NCBI GenBank assembly: GCA_947168065.1
Contig: CAMVKH010000004.1
Span: forward strand, 1 to 64,000
From: an uncultured Bacteroidales bacterium
Lineage (GTDB): Bacteria; Bacteroidota; Bacteroidia; Bacteroidales; UBA932
Direction of reading: 5' to 3'
Length of the DNA: 64,000 bases
Shown: positions 56,238 through 64,000 of the stretch, piece after piece
How positions within the stretch are numbered: position 1 is the first letter of the stretch
How the letters are laid out: each line of letters opens with the position of its first letter
Position numbers and translations under genes: made by a program
The notes under the pieces: generated by a model
The model's input: only the letters and a program-made list of their open reading frames with translations
What the model was told of the DNA's origin: nothing
The model's database searches: none

Positions 56238-56904
56238 GAAAAGCACCGGCGCCGGGGCCTTCGGCCGACAGCAGGTCGATGACCGACAAGTCCGCAACGA
56301 AACCGGCACCCGGTTCCCGGTTCACGAAAACCTGATAATAAGCCTGCTCGCAACCATATTCCGCGAGCAGGCTTCTTCCTTTGTATTTGGGCTGGATGAC
56401 ACTCCGGCCATCGAAGAGATGCCCGGCCGGGGCCGGAGATGACACCGTTCCGTAATCCTTGACGAAAGACTCCGTCAGGGAAACGGGGGTGGAAAGGCCG
56501 AGGAGTTCCAGCAGCTTTTGCAACAGCTTCCCATTCAGGTCGAAGAGAAAGGCCGGCTTGCTTTCCAGGATGGGGACCAGTTCATCGGCATAGTAATCGT
56601 AGAAAGCAGAAGCATTATAGGCGGCTTCCAGGGCGCGGATATGGTGCTGGAGCCAGGGTTCGCTGTAATCGATGCGGATGTCACGGATGGGGCGGCTGCG
56701 GCGCTCCTCCTTTATCACCGGGATGGAAAGGTCCTCGGGACCAGCCGCCGAGAAGATCCGGCAGCGGCTGCGCCACGACTGCTTCTGATAGGCCTCGTGC
56801 TGCTCGATGAGCACCCGGTCGCTGTGGGCGATGGCAAAGAAATACGATACCGGCGGCAGATAAGCCGTCGTCAGTATGCTGCAGGAGAAGTGCGGAGCCG
56901 TCAT
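56227..56904 (-). CDS. WbqC-family protein
   Basis: 225 residues. The N-terminal TAYLPPVSYFFAIAHSDRVLIEQHEAYQKQSWRSRCRIFSAAGPEDLSIPV is the WbqC family hallmark, followed by DIRIDYSEPWLQHHIRALEAAYNASAFYDYYADEL and the terminal FDGRSVIQPKYKGRSLLAEYGCEQAYYQVFVNREP. Cytosolic; thought to act in nucleotide-sugar or O-antigen/lipid modification, but biochemistry is open. Its ATG overlaps the last codons of lpxA by 4 nt (ATGA type), making it the last gene of the lpxD-lpxC-lpxA-wbqC set. Confidence 0.85.
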   Translation of the reverse strand: MTAPHFSCSILTTAYLPPVSYFFAIAHSDRVLIEQHEAYQKQSWRSRCRIFSAAGPEDLSIPVIKEERRSRPIRDIRIDYSEPWLQHHIRALEAAYNASAFYDYYADELVPILESKPAFLFDLNGKLLQKLLELLGLSTPVSLTESFVKDYGTVSSPAPAGHLFDGRSVIQPKYKGRSLLAEYGCEQAYYQVFVNREPGAGFVADLSVIDLLSAEGPGAGAFLRI

Positions 56905-57662
56905 CGGACAATGCCCCGCTTGGAAGACTCGATGAAGTGCAGGATCTTGTTGCGATGGTTGCTTTCCTCGAACAGTTCGCTCACCTGACGGCAGGCATCC
57001 GACACGTTCAACCCGCTGTTGTAAATCAACTTGTAGATGGCGCTGATTTCGTTGATGGTCTCGATCGGGAAATTGCGGCGGCGCAGGCCGATCAGGTTGA
57101 CGCCCTCAAAGATGGCCGGATTGCGACCGGTAATCGCATAGGGCGGGACATCTTTCGTAACCCCCGAAGCACCGCCCAGCATGGCGTGTTCGCCGATGTG
57201 GGAGAACTGGTGCACCATCGTTCCACCGCCGACGACAGCCCAGTCGTCGACGTCCACTTCACCGGCAAAGCCGGAGAAGCTCGAGAAGACGCAATGGTCG
57301 CCGATGCGGCAGTCGTGGGCGATATGCACATACGACATGATCAGGCAGTCGGAGCCGACACGGGTCAGAAGTTTACCGCTGGCTTCCGTGCCCCGGTTGA
57401 TGGTGGCGCATTCCCGGATGGTGGTGCGGTCGCCCACCTCGACCCAGGTCTCTTCGCCATGGAACTTCAGGTCCTGGGGAATGGCGCCGATCACGGCGCC
57501 GGGGAAGACCCTGCAGCCCCGTCCCAGCCGGACATAGTCGAAAATGGTCACGTTGGGGCCGATCCAGCAGTCGTCGCCGATCTCCACGTGTTCGGCGATG
57601 GTCGTAAAGGGAGAGATCGTCACACCCCGGCCGATACGGGCCCCGGGATGGACATTGGTCAT
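56901..57662 (-). CDS. lpxA: UDP-GlcNAc O-acyltransferase LpxA
   Basis: 253 residues from ATG 57662 (MTNVHPGARIGRGVTISPF); in-frame ATGs at 57674/57677 would add 4-5 residues. Hexapeptide left-handed beta-helix (AVIGAIPQDLKFHGEETWVEVGDRTTIRECATINRGT), active-site His in VHIAHDCRIGDHCVFSS, and helical C terminus (NFPIETINEISAIYKLIYNSGLNVSDACRQV). First acylation step of lipid A: acyl-ACP to the 3-OH of UDP-GlcNAc. One nt after lpxC stop. Confidence 0.93.
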   Translation of the reverse strand: MTNVHPGARIGRGVTISPFTTIAEHVEIGDDCWIGPNVTIFDYVRLGRGCRVFPGAVIGAIPQDLKFHGEETWVEVGDRTTIRECATINRGTEASGKLLTRVGSDCLIMSYVHIAHDCRIGDHCVFSSFSGFAGEVDVDDWAVVGGGTMVHQFSHIGEHAMLGGASGVTKDVPPYAITGRNPAIFEGVNLIGLRRRNFPIETINEISAIYKLIYNSGLNVSDACRQVSELFEESNHRNKILHFIESSKRGIVR

Positions 57663-57663
57663 G

Positions 57664-58506
57664 TTATCGTTCATCATACAAATCCAAGAAACGTTTGAGT
57701 GCCTGGGTATTGACACGGTGGCCCGGCTTGTAGGCCGTTACCTTCCCCTGAATGAGACGGCCGGCCAGGCAGAAATCGCCGAGCAGGTCGAGGAGCTTGT
57801 GCCGGGCAAGTTCGTTTTCAAAATATGGTTTCTTTCCGCCCAGATAGCCTTTCGGTTCGTCGACTACCAGCGCATTGTCGAGCGTCCCGCCTTTGATCAA
57901 TCCCAGCTTGAGCAGGAATTCGACTTCCTGGAAGAAGCAGAAAGTCCGGCACGGAGCTATCTCCCGGGCATAGTTGTCGCCAGCCGTGAAGCCGGCTTGT
58001 TGAATGCCGACGACTTCTGAGCGGTAATCGATGGTTACTTCGAACGAAGGCGCAGCGGCGGGCTCAATGGTGATGCAGGAGTCGCTGCGTGTATCTTCAT
58101 AGACGAAAGGCTCCTTCACAACCAGGACATCGCGCGGAACTTCCTGTTCCAAGAGTCCCACGGAGAGAAAGGCTTCGGCATAGGGCTTGGCACTGCCGTC
58201 AAGGATGGGCAGTTCCGGCGCATCGAGCTCCACGCGTGCATTATCCACGCCCATCCCGTAAAGTGCCGAGAGCAGATGCTCCGCCGTAACGACTTTCACG
58301 CCCTTGCCGGCGAGCGAGGTACTGCGGCGCGTCTGGCTCACATACGCTACGCGGGCCGGCAGCAGGGCGTCATGGCCCAGGTCGGTCCGGTGGAAAAGGA
58401 TGCCCGTACCTGCAGGCGCCGGCAGGACCTGCATCGTGACGGGTTTTCCGCCGTGAAGGCCTTTGCCCGAAAAAGAACAGGGAGCTTGTAGGGTATGCTG
58501 GTTCAT
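57664..58506 (-). CDS. lpxC: UDP-3-O-acyl-GlcNAc deacetylase LpxC, not fused to FabZ
   Basis: 280 residues. Zinc site: EHLLSALYGMGVDNARVELDAPELPILDGS (His), RHKLLDLLGDF (His and Asp); GHRVNTQALKRF near the C terminus carries the conserved His. The protein ends at FLDLYDER. In most Bacteroidota LpxC continues into FabZ (hydroxyacyl-ACP dehydratase) to about 460 residues; here the chain stops and lpxA starts one nt later, with no FabZ-like sequence (no HFPxxPVxPGV motif) in the space. Commits UDP-GlcNAc to lipid A. Second gene of the lpx operon. Confidence 0.93.
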   Translation of the reverse strand: MNQHTLQAPCSFSGKGLHGGKPVTMQVLPAPAGTGILFHRTDLGHDALLPARVAYVSQTRRSTSLAGKGVKVVTAEHLLSALYGMGVDNARVELDAPELPILDGSAKPYAEAFLSVGLLEQEVPRDVLVVKEPFVYEDTRSDSCITIEPAAAPSFEVTIDYRSEVVGIQQAGFTAGDNYAREIAPCRTFCFFQEVEFLLKLGLIKGGTLDNALVVDEPKGYLGGKKPYFENELARHKLLDLLGDFCLAGRLIQGKVTAYKPGHRVNTQALKRFLDLYDER

Positions 58507-58521
58507 CCTTTCTAAAAAAAC

Positions 58522-59478
58522 TTATTGATCCGTGCCGCTCCGCTTGAAATGTGCGTAGGCACGCATATAGGTGCGATAATCCAGTGCGGGATAGCCCATC
58601 AGTTTCCGGCCGCTGGTGCGCACGTCGCCGATGATGCCGCTCTGGCCTGCCAGGACCGTTTTGTCGGCCACCGAGACGTGGCCGGCAATGCCGGACTGGC
58701 CGCCGATCGTACAGTTCGCACCCACCTTGGCCGATCCGGCGATGCCGCTCAGGGCCGCCATCACGGTATCGTGCCCCACTTCGACATTGTGGGCCACCTG
58801 GCAGAGGTTGTCGATCTTGACGCCCTTGCGCACGATGGTAGAGCCCATTGTGGCGCGGTCGACCGTCGCGTTGGCGCCGATCTCCACGTCGTCTTCGAGC
58901 ACCACGTTGCCCAGCTGGGGAATCTTGCGATAGCTGCCGTCTTCCTGCGGAGCGAAGCCGAAGCCGTCGGCGCCGATCACCACTCCGGGGTGCAGGATGC
59001 ATCCGTCCCCGATCACGCAGTCGTGGCCGATGCGCACGCCCGGATAGAGGATACAGTTCTTCCCTACTTTCACGCGGGGGCCCAGATAGACCTGCGGGTA
59101 GATATATGTGCCCTTCCCTATCTTTGCGGAAAAGGCGATGGAGCGACGCAGGGAAAGCCTGGCAAAGAGCCGGTTACCGCGCTTGCGCGCAGCGCGCATC
59201 CGGTTGAAGAAGTCGAGCAGGACGGATACCGCCACATAGGCGTCGTTCACCCGGATAAGCGTGGCGGGTACCGCTTTTTTGGGTTCGAAAGACTTGTTGA
59301 CCAGCAGGACGCTGGCTTTCGTATCGTAGATGTAATGCTCGTATTTGGGATTGGCCAGGAAACAGACATCTCCCCGCCGTGCCTGTTCGATGCGGGCCGG
59401 GCCCGTGACCACGGTCGCGGGGTCGCCCACAATCTCGCCGCCGAGAAGGTCTGCCAGTGTTTGCGCGCTTATTTCCAT
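58522..59478 (-). CDS. lpxD: UDP-3-O-(3-hydroxyacyl)glucosamine N-acyltransferase
   Basis: 318 residues, start MEISAQTLADLLGGEIVG at ATG 59478. The N-terminal uridine-binding domain (about 1-110) is followed by hexapeptide beta-helix repeats (GKGTYIYPQVYLGPRVKVGKNCILYPGVRIGHDCVIGDG) and the catalytic His in CQVAHNVEVGHD. C-terminal helix ...RKLMGYPALDYRTYMRAYAHFKRS. Acts after LpxC by adding the N-linked acyl chain. First gene of the minus-strand lipid A operon, with a divergent promoter region shared with rimP. Confidence 0.93.
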   Translation of the reverse strand: MEISAQTLADLLGGEIVGDPATVVTGPARIEQARRGDVCFLANPKYEHYIYDTKASVLLVNKSFEPKKAVPATLIRVNDAYVAVSVLLDFFNRMRAARKRGNRLFARLSLRRSIAFSAKIGKGTYIYPQVYLGPRVKVGKNCILYPGVRIGHDCVIGDGCILHPGVVIGADGFGFAPQEDGSYRKIPQLGNVVLEDDVEIGANATVDRATMGSTIVRKGVKIDNLCQVAHNVEVGHDTVMAALSGIAGSAKVGANCTIGGQSGIAGHVSVADKTVLAGQSGIIGDVRTSGRKLMGYPALDYRTYMRAYAHFKRSGTDQ

Positions 59479-59487
59479 ACTGTACTG

Positions 59488-59545
59488 CAAAAATAGAACT
59501 TTTAGCGCAAAAAATTTGCCATTTAATCTGATATTGCTAAATTTG
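59488..59545. promoter_or_regulatory. Divergent promoters of lpxD operon and rimP-nusA-infB
   Basis: Plus strand: TTTG (59515-59518), 19 nt, TAAATTTG (59538-59545), an excellent Bacteroidota promoter, about 53 nt upstream of rimP. Minus strand: TATTTTTG at 59488-59495, 10 nt from the lpxD ATG. Confidence 0.7.
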
Positions 59546-59597
59546 CGGCGATTTGAGGGGACGCGAGGTCTCCTTTTTTTATGCAACTTAAGTCACT

Positions 59598-59828
59598 ATG
59601 ATCCTCAAACAGACCATCGAAGCCCTCGCACAGGAACACCTGCAGGGTACGGAGCTCTCCCTGGTGGAAGTCTCCGTCAGTGAAGACAACGACATCGAAG
59701 TGATCATCACCCGCGAAGGCGGCGGCGTGTCGATCGACGACTGCGTGGCGCTGAGCCGCTTCATCGAATCGCGCCTCGACCGCGACAAGGAAGATTTCTC
59801 GCTGATGGTAGGATCGGCCGGCATCTAG
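59598..59828 (+). CDS. rimP: RimP-like protein, N-terminal domain only
   Basis: 76 residues. Matches the N-terminal domain of ribosome maturation factor RimP (TELSLVEVSVSEDNDIEVIITREGG, VSIDDCVALSRFIESRLDRDKEDFSLMVGSAGI) and stops (TAG) right after the conserved VGSAGI, where normal RimP (about 155 residues) continues into the SH3-like C-terminal domain. Only 33 nt separate the stop from nusA, so the C-domain DNA is absent, not frameshifted. RimP helps assemble the 30S subunit. Location before nusA-infB is conserved. ATG 59598 follows a strong promoter. Confidence 0.85.
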   Translation: MILKQTIEALAQEHLQGTELSLVEVSVSEDNDIEVIITREGGGVSIDDCVALSRFIESRLDRDKEDFSLMVGSAGI

Positions 59829-59861
59829 GACAGACGAACAAGAATAAAAAAACGATATACA

Positions 59862-61100
59862 ATGGAAGTCAATCTGATCAGCACATTCGCTGAATTCAAG
59901 GAACTCAAGAACATCGATCGTCCCACGCTGATGAGCGTGCTGGAAGACATCTTCCGCACCCAGCTCGCCCGCATGTACGGCGATGCCGACAATTTCGATA
60001 TCATCATCAACATCGACAAGGGAGACATCTCCATCATCCGCAACCGGAAGGTCGTCGAGACCGTCGAGGATCCCAACAAGGAGATCTCGCTCGAAGAGGT
60101 CCAGAAGATCGACGACTCCTACGAGATCGGCGAGGAGTATCCCGAAGAGGTCCCGATGTCGAGCTTCGGCCGTCGCGGCATCCTCAACCTGCGGCAGAAC
60201 CTTTCCAGCCGCATCACCGACATCGAGAAAGGCAATCTCTACAAGAAATACGTGGACAAGGTGGGCGACATCCTGGTGGGTGAAGTCTATCAGGCCTGGA
60301 AGAAGGAAGTGCTGGTGATGGACGAAGACGGCAACGAGCTGGTCCTGCCCAAGAGCGAGCAGATCCCTTCAGATTTCTTCCGCAAGGGCGACACCGTCAA
60401 GGCCGTCATCCTCAGCGTGGAGATGCGCAACAGTTCACCGGTGATCACGCTTTCGCGCACTTCGAACCTCTTCCTCGAAAGACTCTTCGAACAGGAGGTC
60501 CCTGAAATCTTCGACGGCTTGATCACCATCAAGAAGGTGGTCCGCATGCCCGGTGAGCGCGCCAAAGTGGCTGTGGAGTCCTACGACGAGCGCATCGACC
60601 CGGTCGGCGCCTGCGTCGGCGTGAAAGGCTCGCGTATCCACGGCATCGTCCGCGAACTGCGCAACGAAAACATCGACATCATCAACTGGACGACCAATAC
60701 CCAGCTGCTGGTCCAGCGTGCGCTTTCGCCGGCCAAGATCTCGTCGATCCGCATCGACGAAGAGAGCAAGAGCATCCACATCGACCTGGAAGCCAGCGAA
60801 CTGGCTCTGGCCATCGGTCGTGGCGGCAGCAACATCCTGCTGGCCGAACAGCTCTCGGGCTACAAGATCGACGTCTACCGCCTGGGCGACCAGCAGCAGG
60901 AAGACGAAGAAGACGTGCTGCTCGACGACTTCGCCGACGAAATCGACGACTGGATCATCGAGTCCCTCAAGAAGATCGGCTGCGACACGGCCAAGAGCGT
61001 GCTCGCCCTTTCGACCGAGGAGGTGATGCAGCGCGCCGACCTCGAAGAGGAGACCGTCCAGGATGTGCAGCGCATCCTCAGGGCAGAGTTCGAAAACTAA
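59862..61100 (+). CDS. nusA: Transcription termination/antitermination factor NusA
   Basis: 412 residues. N-terminal RNA-polymerase-binding domain (1-140), S1 domain (KVGDILVGEVYQAWKKEVLVM), two KH domains (AVESYDERIDPVGACVGVKGSRI; ALAIGRGGSNILLAEQLSGYKIDV) and a short C-terminal helical acidic repeat (about 350-412). Moderately short because it lacks long C-terminal AR repeats, as usual in Bacteroidota. Elongation/termination factor; co-transcribed with rimP and infB. Confidence 0.95.
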   Translation: MEVNLISTFAEFKELKNIDRPTLMSVLEDIFRTQLARMYGDADNFDIIINIDKGDISIIRNRKVVETVEDPNKEISLEEVQKIDDSYEIGEEYPEEVPMSSFGRRGILNLRQNLSSRITDIEKGNLYKKYVDKVGDILVGEVYQAWKKEVLVMDEDGNELVLPKSEQIPSDFFRKGDTVKAVILSVEMRNSSPVITLSRTSNLFLERLFEQEVPEIFDGLITIKKVVRMPGERAKVAVESYDERIDPVGACVGVKGSRIHGIVRELRNENIDIINWTTNTQLLVQRALSPAKISSIRIDEESKSIHIDLEASELALAIGRGGSNILLAEQLSGYKIDVYRLGDQQQEDEEDVLLDDFADEIDDWIIESLKKIGCDTAKSVLALSTEEVMQRADLEEETVQDVQRILRAEFEN

Positions 61101-61125
61101 AAAAACATAAACGGGAGAAGCAAGT

Positions 61126-63912
61126 ATGGCAGAAGGAACAATCAGAATCAACAAAGTACTCAAGGATTTCAACATCGGTCTTTCGACCCTGACCGACTTT
61201 CTCAAGAAGAAGGGCATCCAGGACGAGCTGACGCTCACCTCGAAGATCTCGGAAGATGTCTTCGCGATGGTCGCCAAGGAGTTCGGCAAGGAGCAGCTCA
61301 TCAAGGAGCAGTCGCGCAAAGTAGCCATCAAAGTCAAGGAAATCACCGAGATGGAGAACAGCCGCACCGCCGTCGAGGAAGAAGAGCCGGTCAAGGAAGT
61401 CATCATCAAGACCAACGTGTTCACGGAGCAGAAGAAGGTGGAGACTCCCGCACCGGAAGCCGCTCCCAAGCCCGTCGTCGAGAAGCCGGCCAAGACCGAG
61501 CCGGAAGAGAAGGTTCCTTCCCAGCCCAAGGGCGATCTGAAGATCGTCGGTCACATCGACCTGACGCCCAAGAAGAAAGCTCAGCCCGAAGCCCCGAAGA
61601 AAGAGGTTCCCGAAAAGAAAGCCGAAGAGCCGAAGGCTGCAGCACCGGCACCTGCCGTCAAGCCGCAGCCTGTCACACCCAAGCCCAAGGAAGAGAAACC
61701 CGAGAAGCACGAAGATCGTCCCGTGGTGGAACACATCGAGACGCGCGTCGAAAAGCTCGCCGGTCCCAAGACCGTGGGTGTGATCGACCTGTCCCAGTTC
61801 GAGAAGAAGCCTTCCTCCTCCGAACACGGCAAGAAAGACAAGAACAAGCGCGAACGCATCCACAAAGGTGCCTCCAAGGTCGATATCAGCAATCCGAAGA
61901 ACAGCGTGCCTGCACGTTCCGGCGCCAAGGACAGCACCGCCAAGGAAAGCGCCCGCGGCAAGGGGGCCAAGAAGGGTGACCGTTTCAAGGCCGTCCGTCC
62001 CGAATTCGACAGCGACGAGATCCAGAAGCAGATCAAGGAGACTTACGCCCGCATGACCGAAGGTCACGGCAAGACCAAGACCTCGAAGCACCGCCGCGAG
62101 AAACGCGAAGAGATATCCCAGAAGATGCAGGAAGAGCAGGAGCGCCAGGAACTCACCAGTAACGTGCTCAAGGTTACGGAATTCGTGACCGTCAACGAAC
62201 TGGCCATCCTGATGAACAACACCCCGGTGACCAAGGTCATCGAGGCCTGTATGAACCTCGGTCTGATGGTGTCCATCAACCAGCGTCTCGACGCCGAAGC
62301 CCTCGTGCTGGTGGCCGAAGAGTTCGGCTACAAGATCGAATTCGTCACCGCCGAGATCCAGGGCGCCATCGCCCAGGAGGAAGACAAGGAGGAGGACCTC
62401 CTTCCGCGTCCGCCGATCGTCACCGTGATGGGTCACGTCGACCACGGTAAGACCTCGCTGCTCGACTACATCCGCAAGACCAACGTGATCGCCGGCGAGG
62501 CCGGTGGTATCACGCAGCACATCGGCGCCTACAACGTCGCCCTCCCCGACGGTCGTCACATCACCTTCCTCGATACCCCGGGTCACGAGGCCTTCACGGC
62601 CATGCGTGCCCGCGGCGCCAAGGTCACCGACCTGGCCATCATCATCATCGCGGCCGACGACGCCGTGATGCCGCAGACCGTCGAGGCCATCAACCATGCC
62701 CAGGCAGCCGGCGTCCCGATGATCTTCGCCATCAACAAGATCGACAAACCGGGCGCCAACCCTGAGAAGATCAAGGAGCAGCTTGCCAACATGAACATCC
62801 TGGTGGAAGACTGGGGCGGTAAGTACCAGTGCCAGGAAATTGCGGCCAAGAAGGGTATCAACGTAGAGGAACTCCTCGAAAAAGTCCTGCTCGAAGCCGA
62901 CCTGCTCGAACTCAAGGCCAATCCCAACAAACTGGCCGTGGGCAACATCATCGAATCGTCGCTCGACAAGGGCCGCGGCTATCTGGCCACGGTACTCGTG
63001 CAGAGCGGTACGCTCCACGTGGGCGATCCCATCGTGGCCGGCTGTTTCGCGGGCCGCGTGAAGGCCATGTTCAACGAGCGTGGCCAGCGCCTCAAGGAAG
63101 CAGGCCCTTCCACCCCGGTCTCCGTACTCGGTCTGAATGGCGCGCCGACTGCCGGCGACACCCTCAACGCCATGGAAGACGAGAAGGAAGCCCGCGACGT
63201 GGCCAACAAGCGCGAACAGCTGATCCGCATCCAGGGCATCAAGACGCAGACCCACATCACCCTCGAGGAGATCGGCCGACGTATCGCCCTGGGCAACTTC
63301 CAGGAACTGAACATCATCGTCAAGGCCGACGTGGACGGTTCCATCGAGGCCCTCTCCGATTCGCTCATCAAACTCTCGACCGAAGAGATCCACGTCAATG
63401 TGATCCACAAGGCCGTGGGTGCCATCTCCGAGTCGGACGTCCTGCTGGCCGTGGCCTCCAACGCCATCATCATCGGCTTCCAGGTACGCCCGATGCCCAA
63501 CGCCCGCAAACTGGCCGAAAAAGAGCAGATCGAAATCCGTCTCTACTCGGTCATCTACGACGCCATCGAAGAGGTCAAGAGCGGTATCGAAGGCATGCTC
63601 GCTCCTGAGGAGAAAGAGGAGATCACCGCCAATGCGGAAGTGCTCGAAACCTTCAAGATCTCGAAGGTCGGTACCATCGCCGGCTGTATGGTCCGCGACG
63701 GCAAGCTGACGCGCAGCGCGAAGGTTCGCGTCATCCGCGACGGCATCGTGGTCTACACCGGTACGCTGGGCTCGCTCAAGCGCATGAAGGACGATGTGAA
63801 GGAAGTCGCCGCCGGCTTCGACTGCGGTCTGAGCGTGGACGGCTTCAACGACATCAAGATCGGCGATATGATCGAGGCCTACCAGATTGTCGAAATCAAA
63901 CGCAAACTGTAA
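61126..63912 (+). CDS. infB: Translation initiation factor IF-2
   Basis: 928 residues. IF2_N domain at the start ([24 protein letters not shown]), a long Lys/Glu/Pro-rich linker (about 90-330), a second IF2_N-type domain near 345-400 and the GTPase: G1 GHVDHGKT (about 435), G3 DTPGHE, G4 NKID, then domains II-IV ([61 protein letters not shown]) to the final EIKRKL. Delivers initiator fMet-tRNA. Start ATG 61126 preceded by GGGAGAAG. Confidence 0.96.
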   Translation: MAEGTIRINKVLKDFNIGLSTLTDFLKKKGIQDELTLTSKISEDVFAMVAKEFGKEQLIKEQSRKVAIKVKEITEMENSRTAVEEEEPVKEVIIKTNVFTEQKKVETPAPEAAPKPVVEKPAKTEPEEKVPSQPKGDLKIVGHIDLTPKKKAQPEAPKKEVPEKKAEEPKAAAPAPAVKPQPVTPKPKEEKPEKHEDRPVVEHIETRVEKLAGPKTVGVIDLSQFEKKPSSSEHGKKDKNKRERIHKGASKVDISNPKNSVPARSGAKDSTAKESARGKGAKKGDRFKAVRPEFDSDEIQKQIKETYARMTEGHGKTKTSKHRREKREEISQKMQEEQERQELTSNVLKVTEFVTVNELAILMNNTPVTKVIEACMNLGLMVSINQRLDAEALVLVAEEFGYKIEFVTAEIQGAIAQEEDKEEDLLPRPPIVTVMGHVDHGKTSLLDYIRKTNVIAGEAGGITQHIGAYNVALPDGRHITFLDTPGHEAFTAMRARGAKVTDLAIIIIAADDAVMPQTVEAINHAQAAGVPMIFAINKIDKPGANPEKIKEQLANMNILVEDWGGKYQCQEIAAKKGINVEELLEKVLLEADLLELKANPNKLAVGNIIESSLDKGRGYLATVLVQSGTLHVGDPIVAGCFAGRVKAMFNERGQRLKEAGPSTPVSVLGLNGAPTAGDTLNAMEDEKEARDVANKREQLIRIQGIKTQTHITLEEIGRRIALGNFQELNIIVKADVDGSIEALSDSLIKLSTEEIHVNVIHKAVGAISESDVLLAVASNAIIIGFQVRPMPNARKLAEKEQIEIRLYSVIYDAIEEVKSGIEGMLAPEEKEEITANAEVLETFKISKVGTIAGCMVRDGKLTRSAKVRVIRDGIVVYTGTLGSLKRMKDDVKEVAAGFDCGLSVDGFNDIKIGDMIEAYQIVEIKRKL

Positions 63913-63927
63913 CAAACCTTTACCGCA

Positions 63928-64000
63928 ATGGATCCGCTGCTGGCCATATCCCCCGTCGACGGCCGCTACGCCGGCAAGACGGCGGAACTTTCTGCCTTCT
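63928..64000 (+). CDS. purB: Adenylosuccinate lyase, 5' end only (cut by window edge)
   Basis: MDPLLAISPVDGRYAGKTAEL is the unmistakable start of PurB (SPVDGRYxxK in all bacteria). Catalyses fumarate release in AMP and IMP synthesis. Begins 15 nt after infB stop, so may be in the same operon. The rest lies outside the window. Confidence 0.88.
   Translation, partial: MDPLLAISPVDGRYAGKTAELSAF

Noticed and set aside
61078-63915. 945-codon open frame on the minus strand
   Set aside because: Exact antisense shadow of infB; no family signatures and biased composition.

Overview
The window is a chromosomal segment of a Bacteroidota (order Bacteroidales) genome. The evidence is the run of Bacteroidales-type genes (DAHP synthase fused to chorismate mutase, serine palmitoyltransferase, archaeal-type ProRS, DUF3078 and OmpP1/FadL outer-membrane proteins, a TonB receptor with HMA partner), the many SPII lipoproteins, and repeated promoters with the Bacteroidota -7 box TAnnTTTG. 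Housekeeping regions are GC-rich and tightly packed. The middle third (about 28.0-49.7 kb) is visibly AT-richer, almost all on the minus strand, and full of repeats.

Layout. 0.1-5.9 kb: an AraC regulator facing a small redox/sugar set (acetyltransferase, an exported aldo/keto reductase broken by a 2-nt insertion, exported flavodoxin), then a Fic protein with a striking palindromic operator, small membrane proteins, a YhfC remnant and a Nim-like flavoprotein. Three copies of a short structured repeat, two followed by a hairpin terminator, punctuate 0-4.3 kb. 5.9-18.5 kb: xth, M28 peptidase, DUF389 protein, AroF-AroQ, serine palmitoyltransferase, an orphan TonB-plug lipoprotein, hisS, a C69 dipeptidase and an NfnAB/SudAB-type flavoprotein pair. 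18.5-24.6 kb: mgtC, a GH9-CE4 fusion enzyme, a parallel beta-helix protein and sppA. 24.7-27.8 kb: a His/Cys-rich protein, a TonB receptor and an HMA protein, most likely one metal (probably copper) handling unit.

28.0-49.7 kb is an accessory island of about twenty exported proteins (lipoproteins, small beta-barrels, membrane proteins) of mostly unknown function. A few belong to families often seen as orphan immunity or accessory genes (DUF4304, an Imm11-like pseudogene, DUF6794, an AAA ATPase). The island is shaped by composite hairpin repeats (CCACAGAATG and CGCGACGAC arms, four copies), by a 720-bp duplication of a beta-barrel gene whose junction is a chimera of two repeat copies, by a 260-bp repeat shared upstream of two lipoprotein genes, and by a complete IS4-like element (6-bp target duplication) that splits a TPR sensor gene.

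49.8-64 kb returns to the core: tilS, DUF3078, proS, a Trp/Tyr/Gly-rich lipoprotein and an OmpP1-type barrel; then a minus-strand lipid A operon lpxD-lpxC-lpxA-wbqC divergent from rimP-nusA-infB and the start of purB. Two core oddities: LpxC is not fused to FabZ, as it normally is in Bacteroidota, and RimP consists only of its N-terminal domain.
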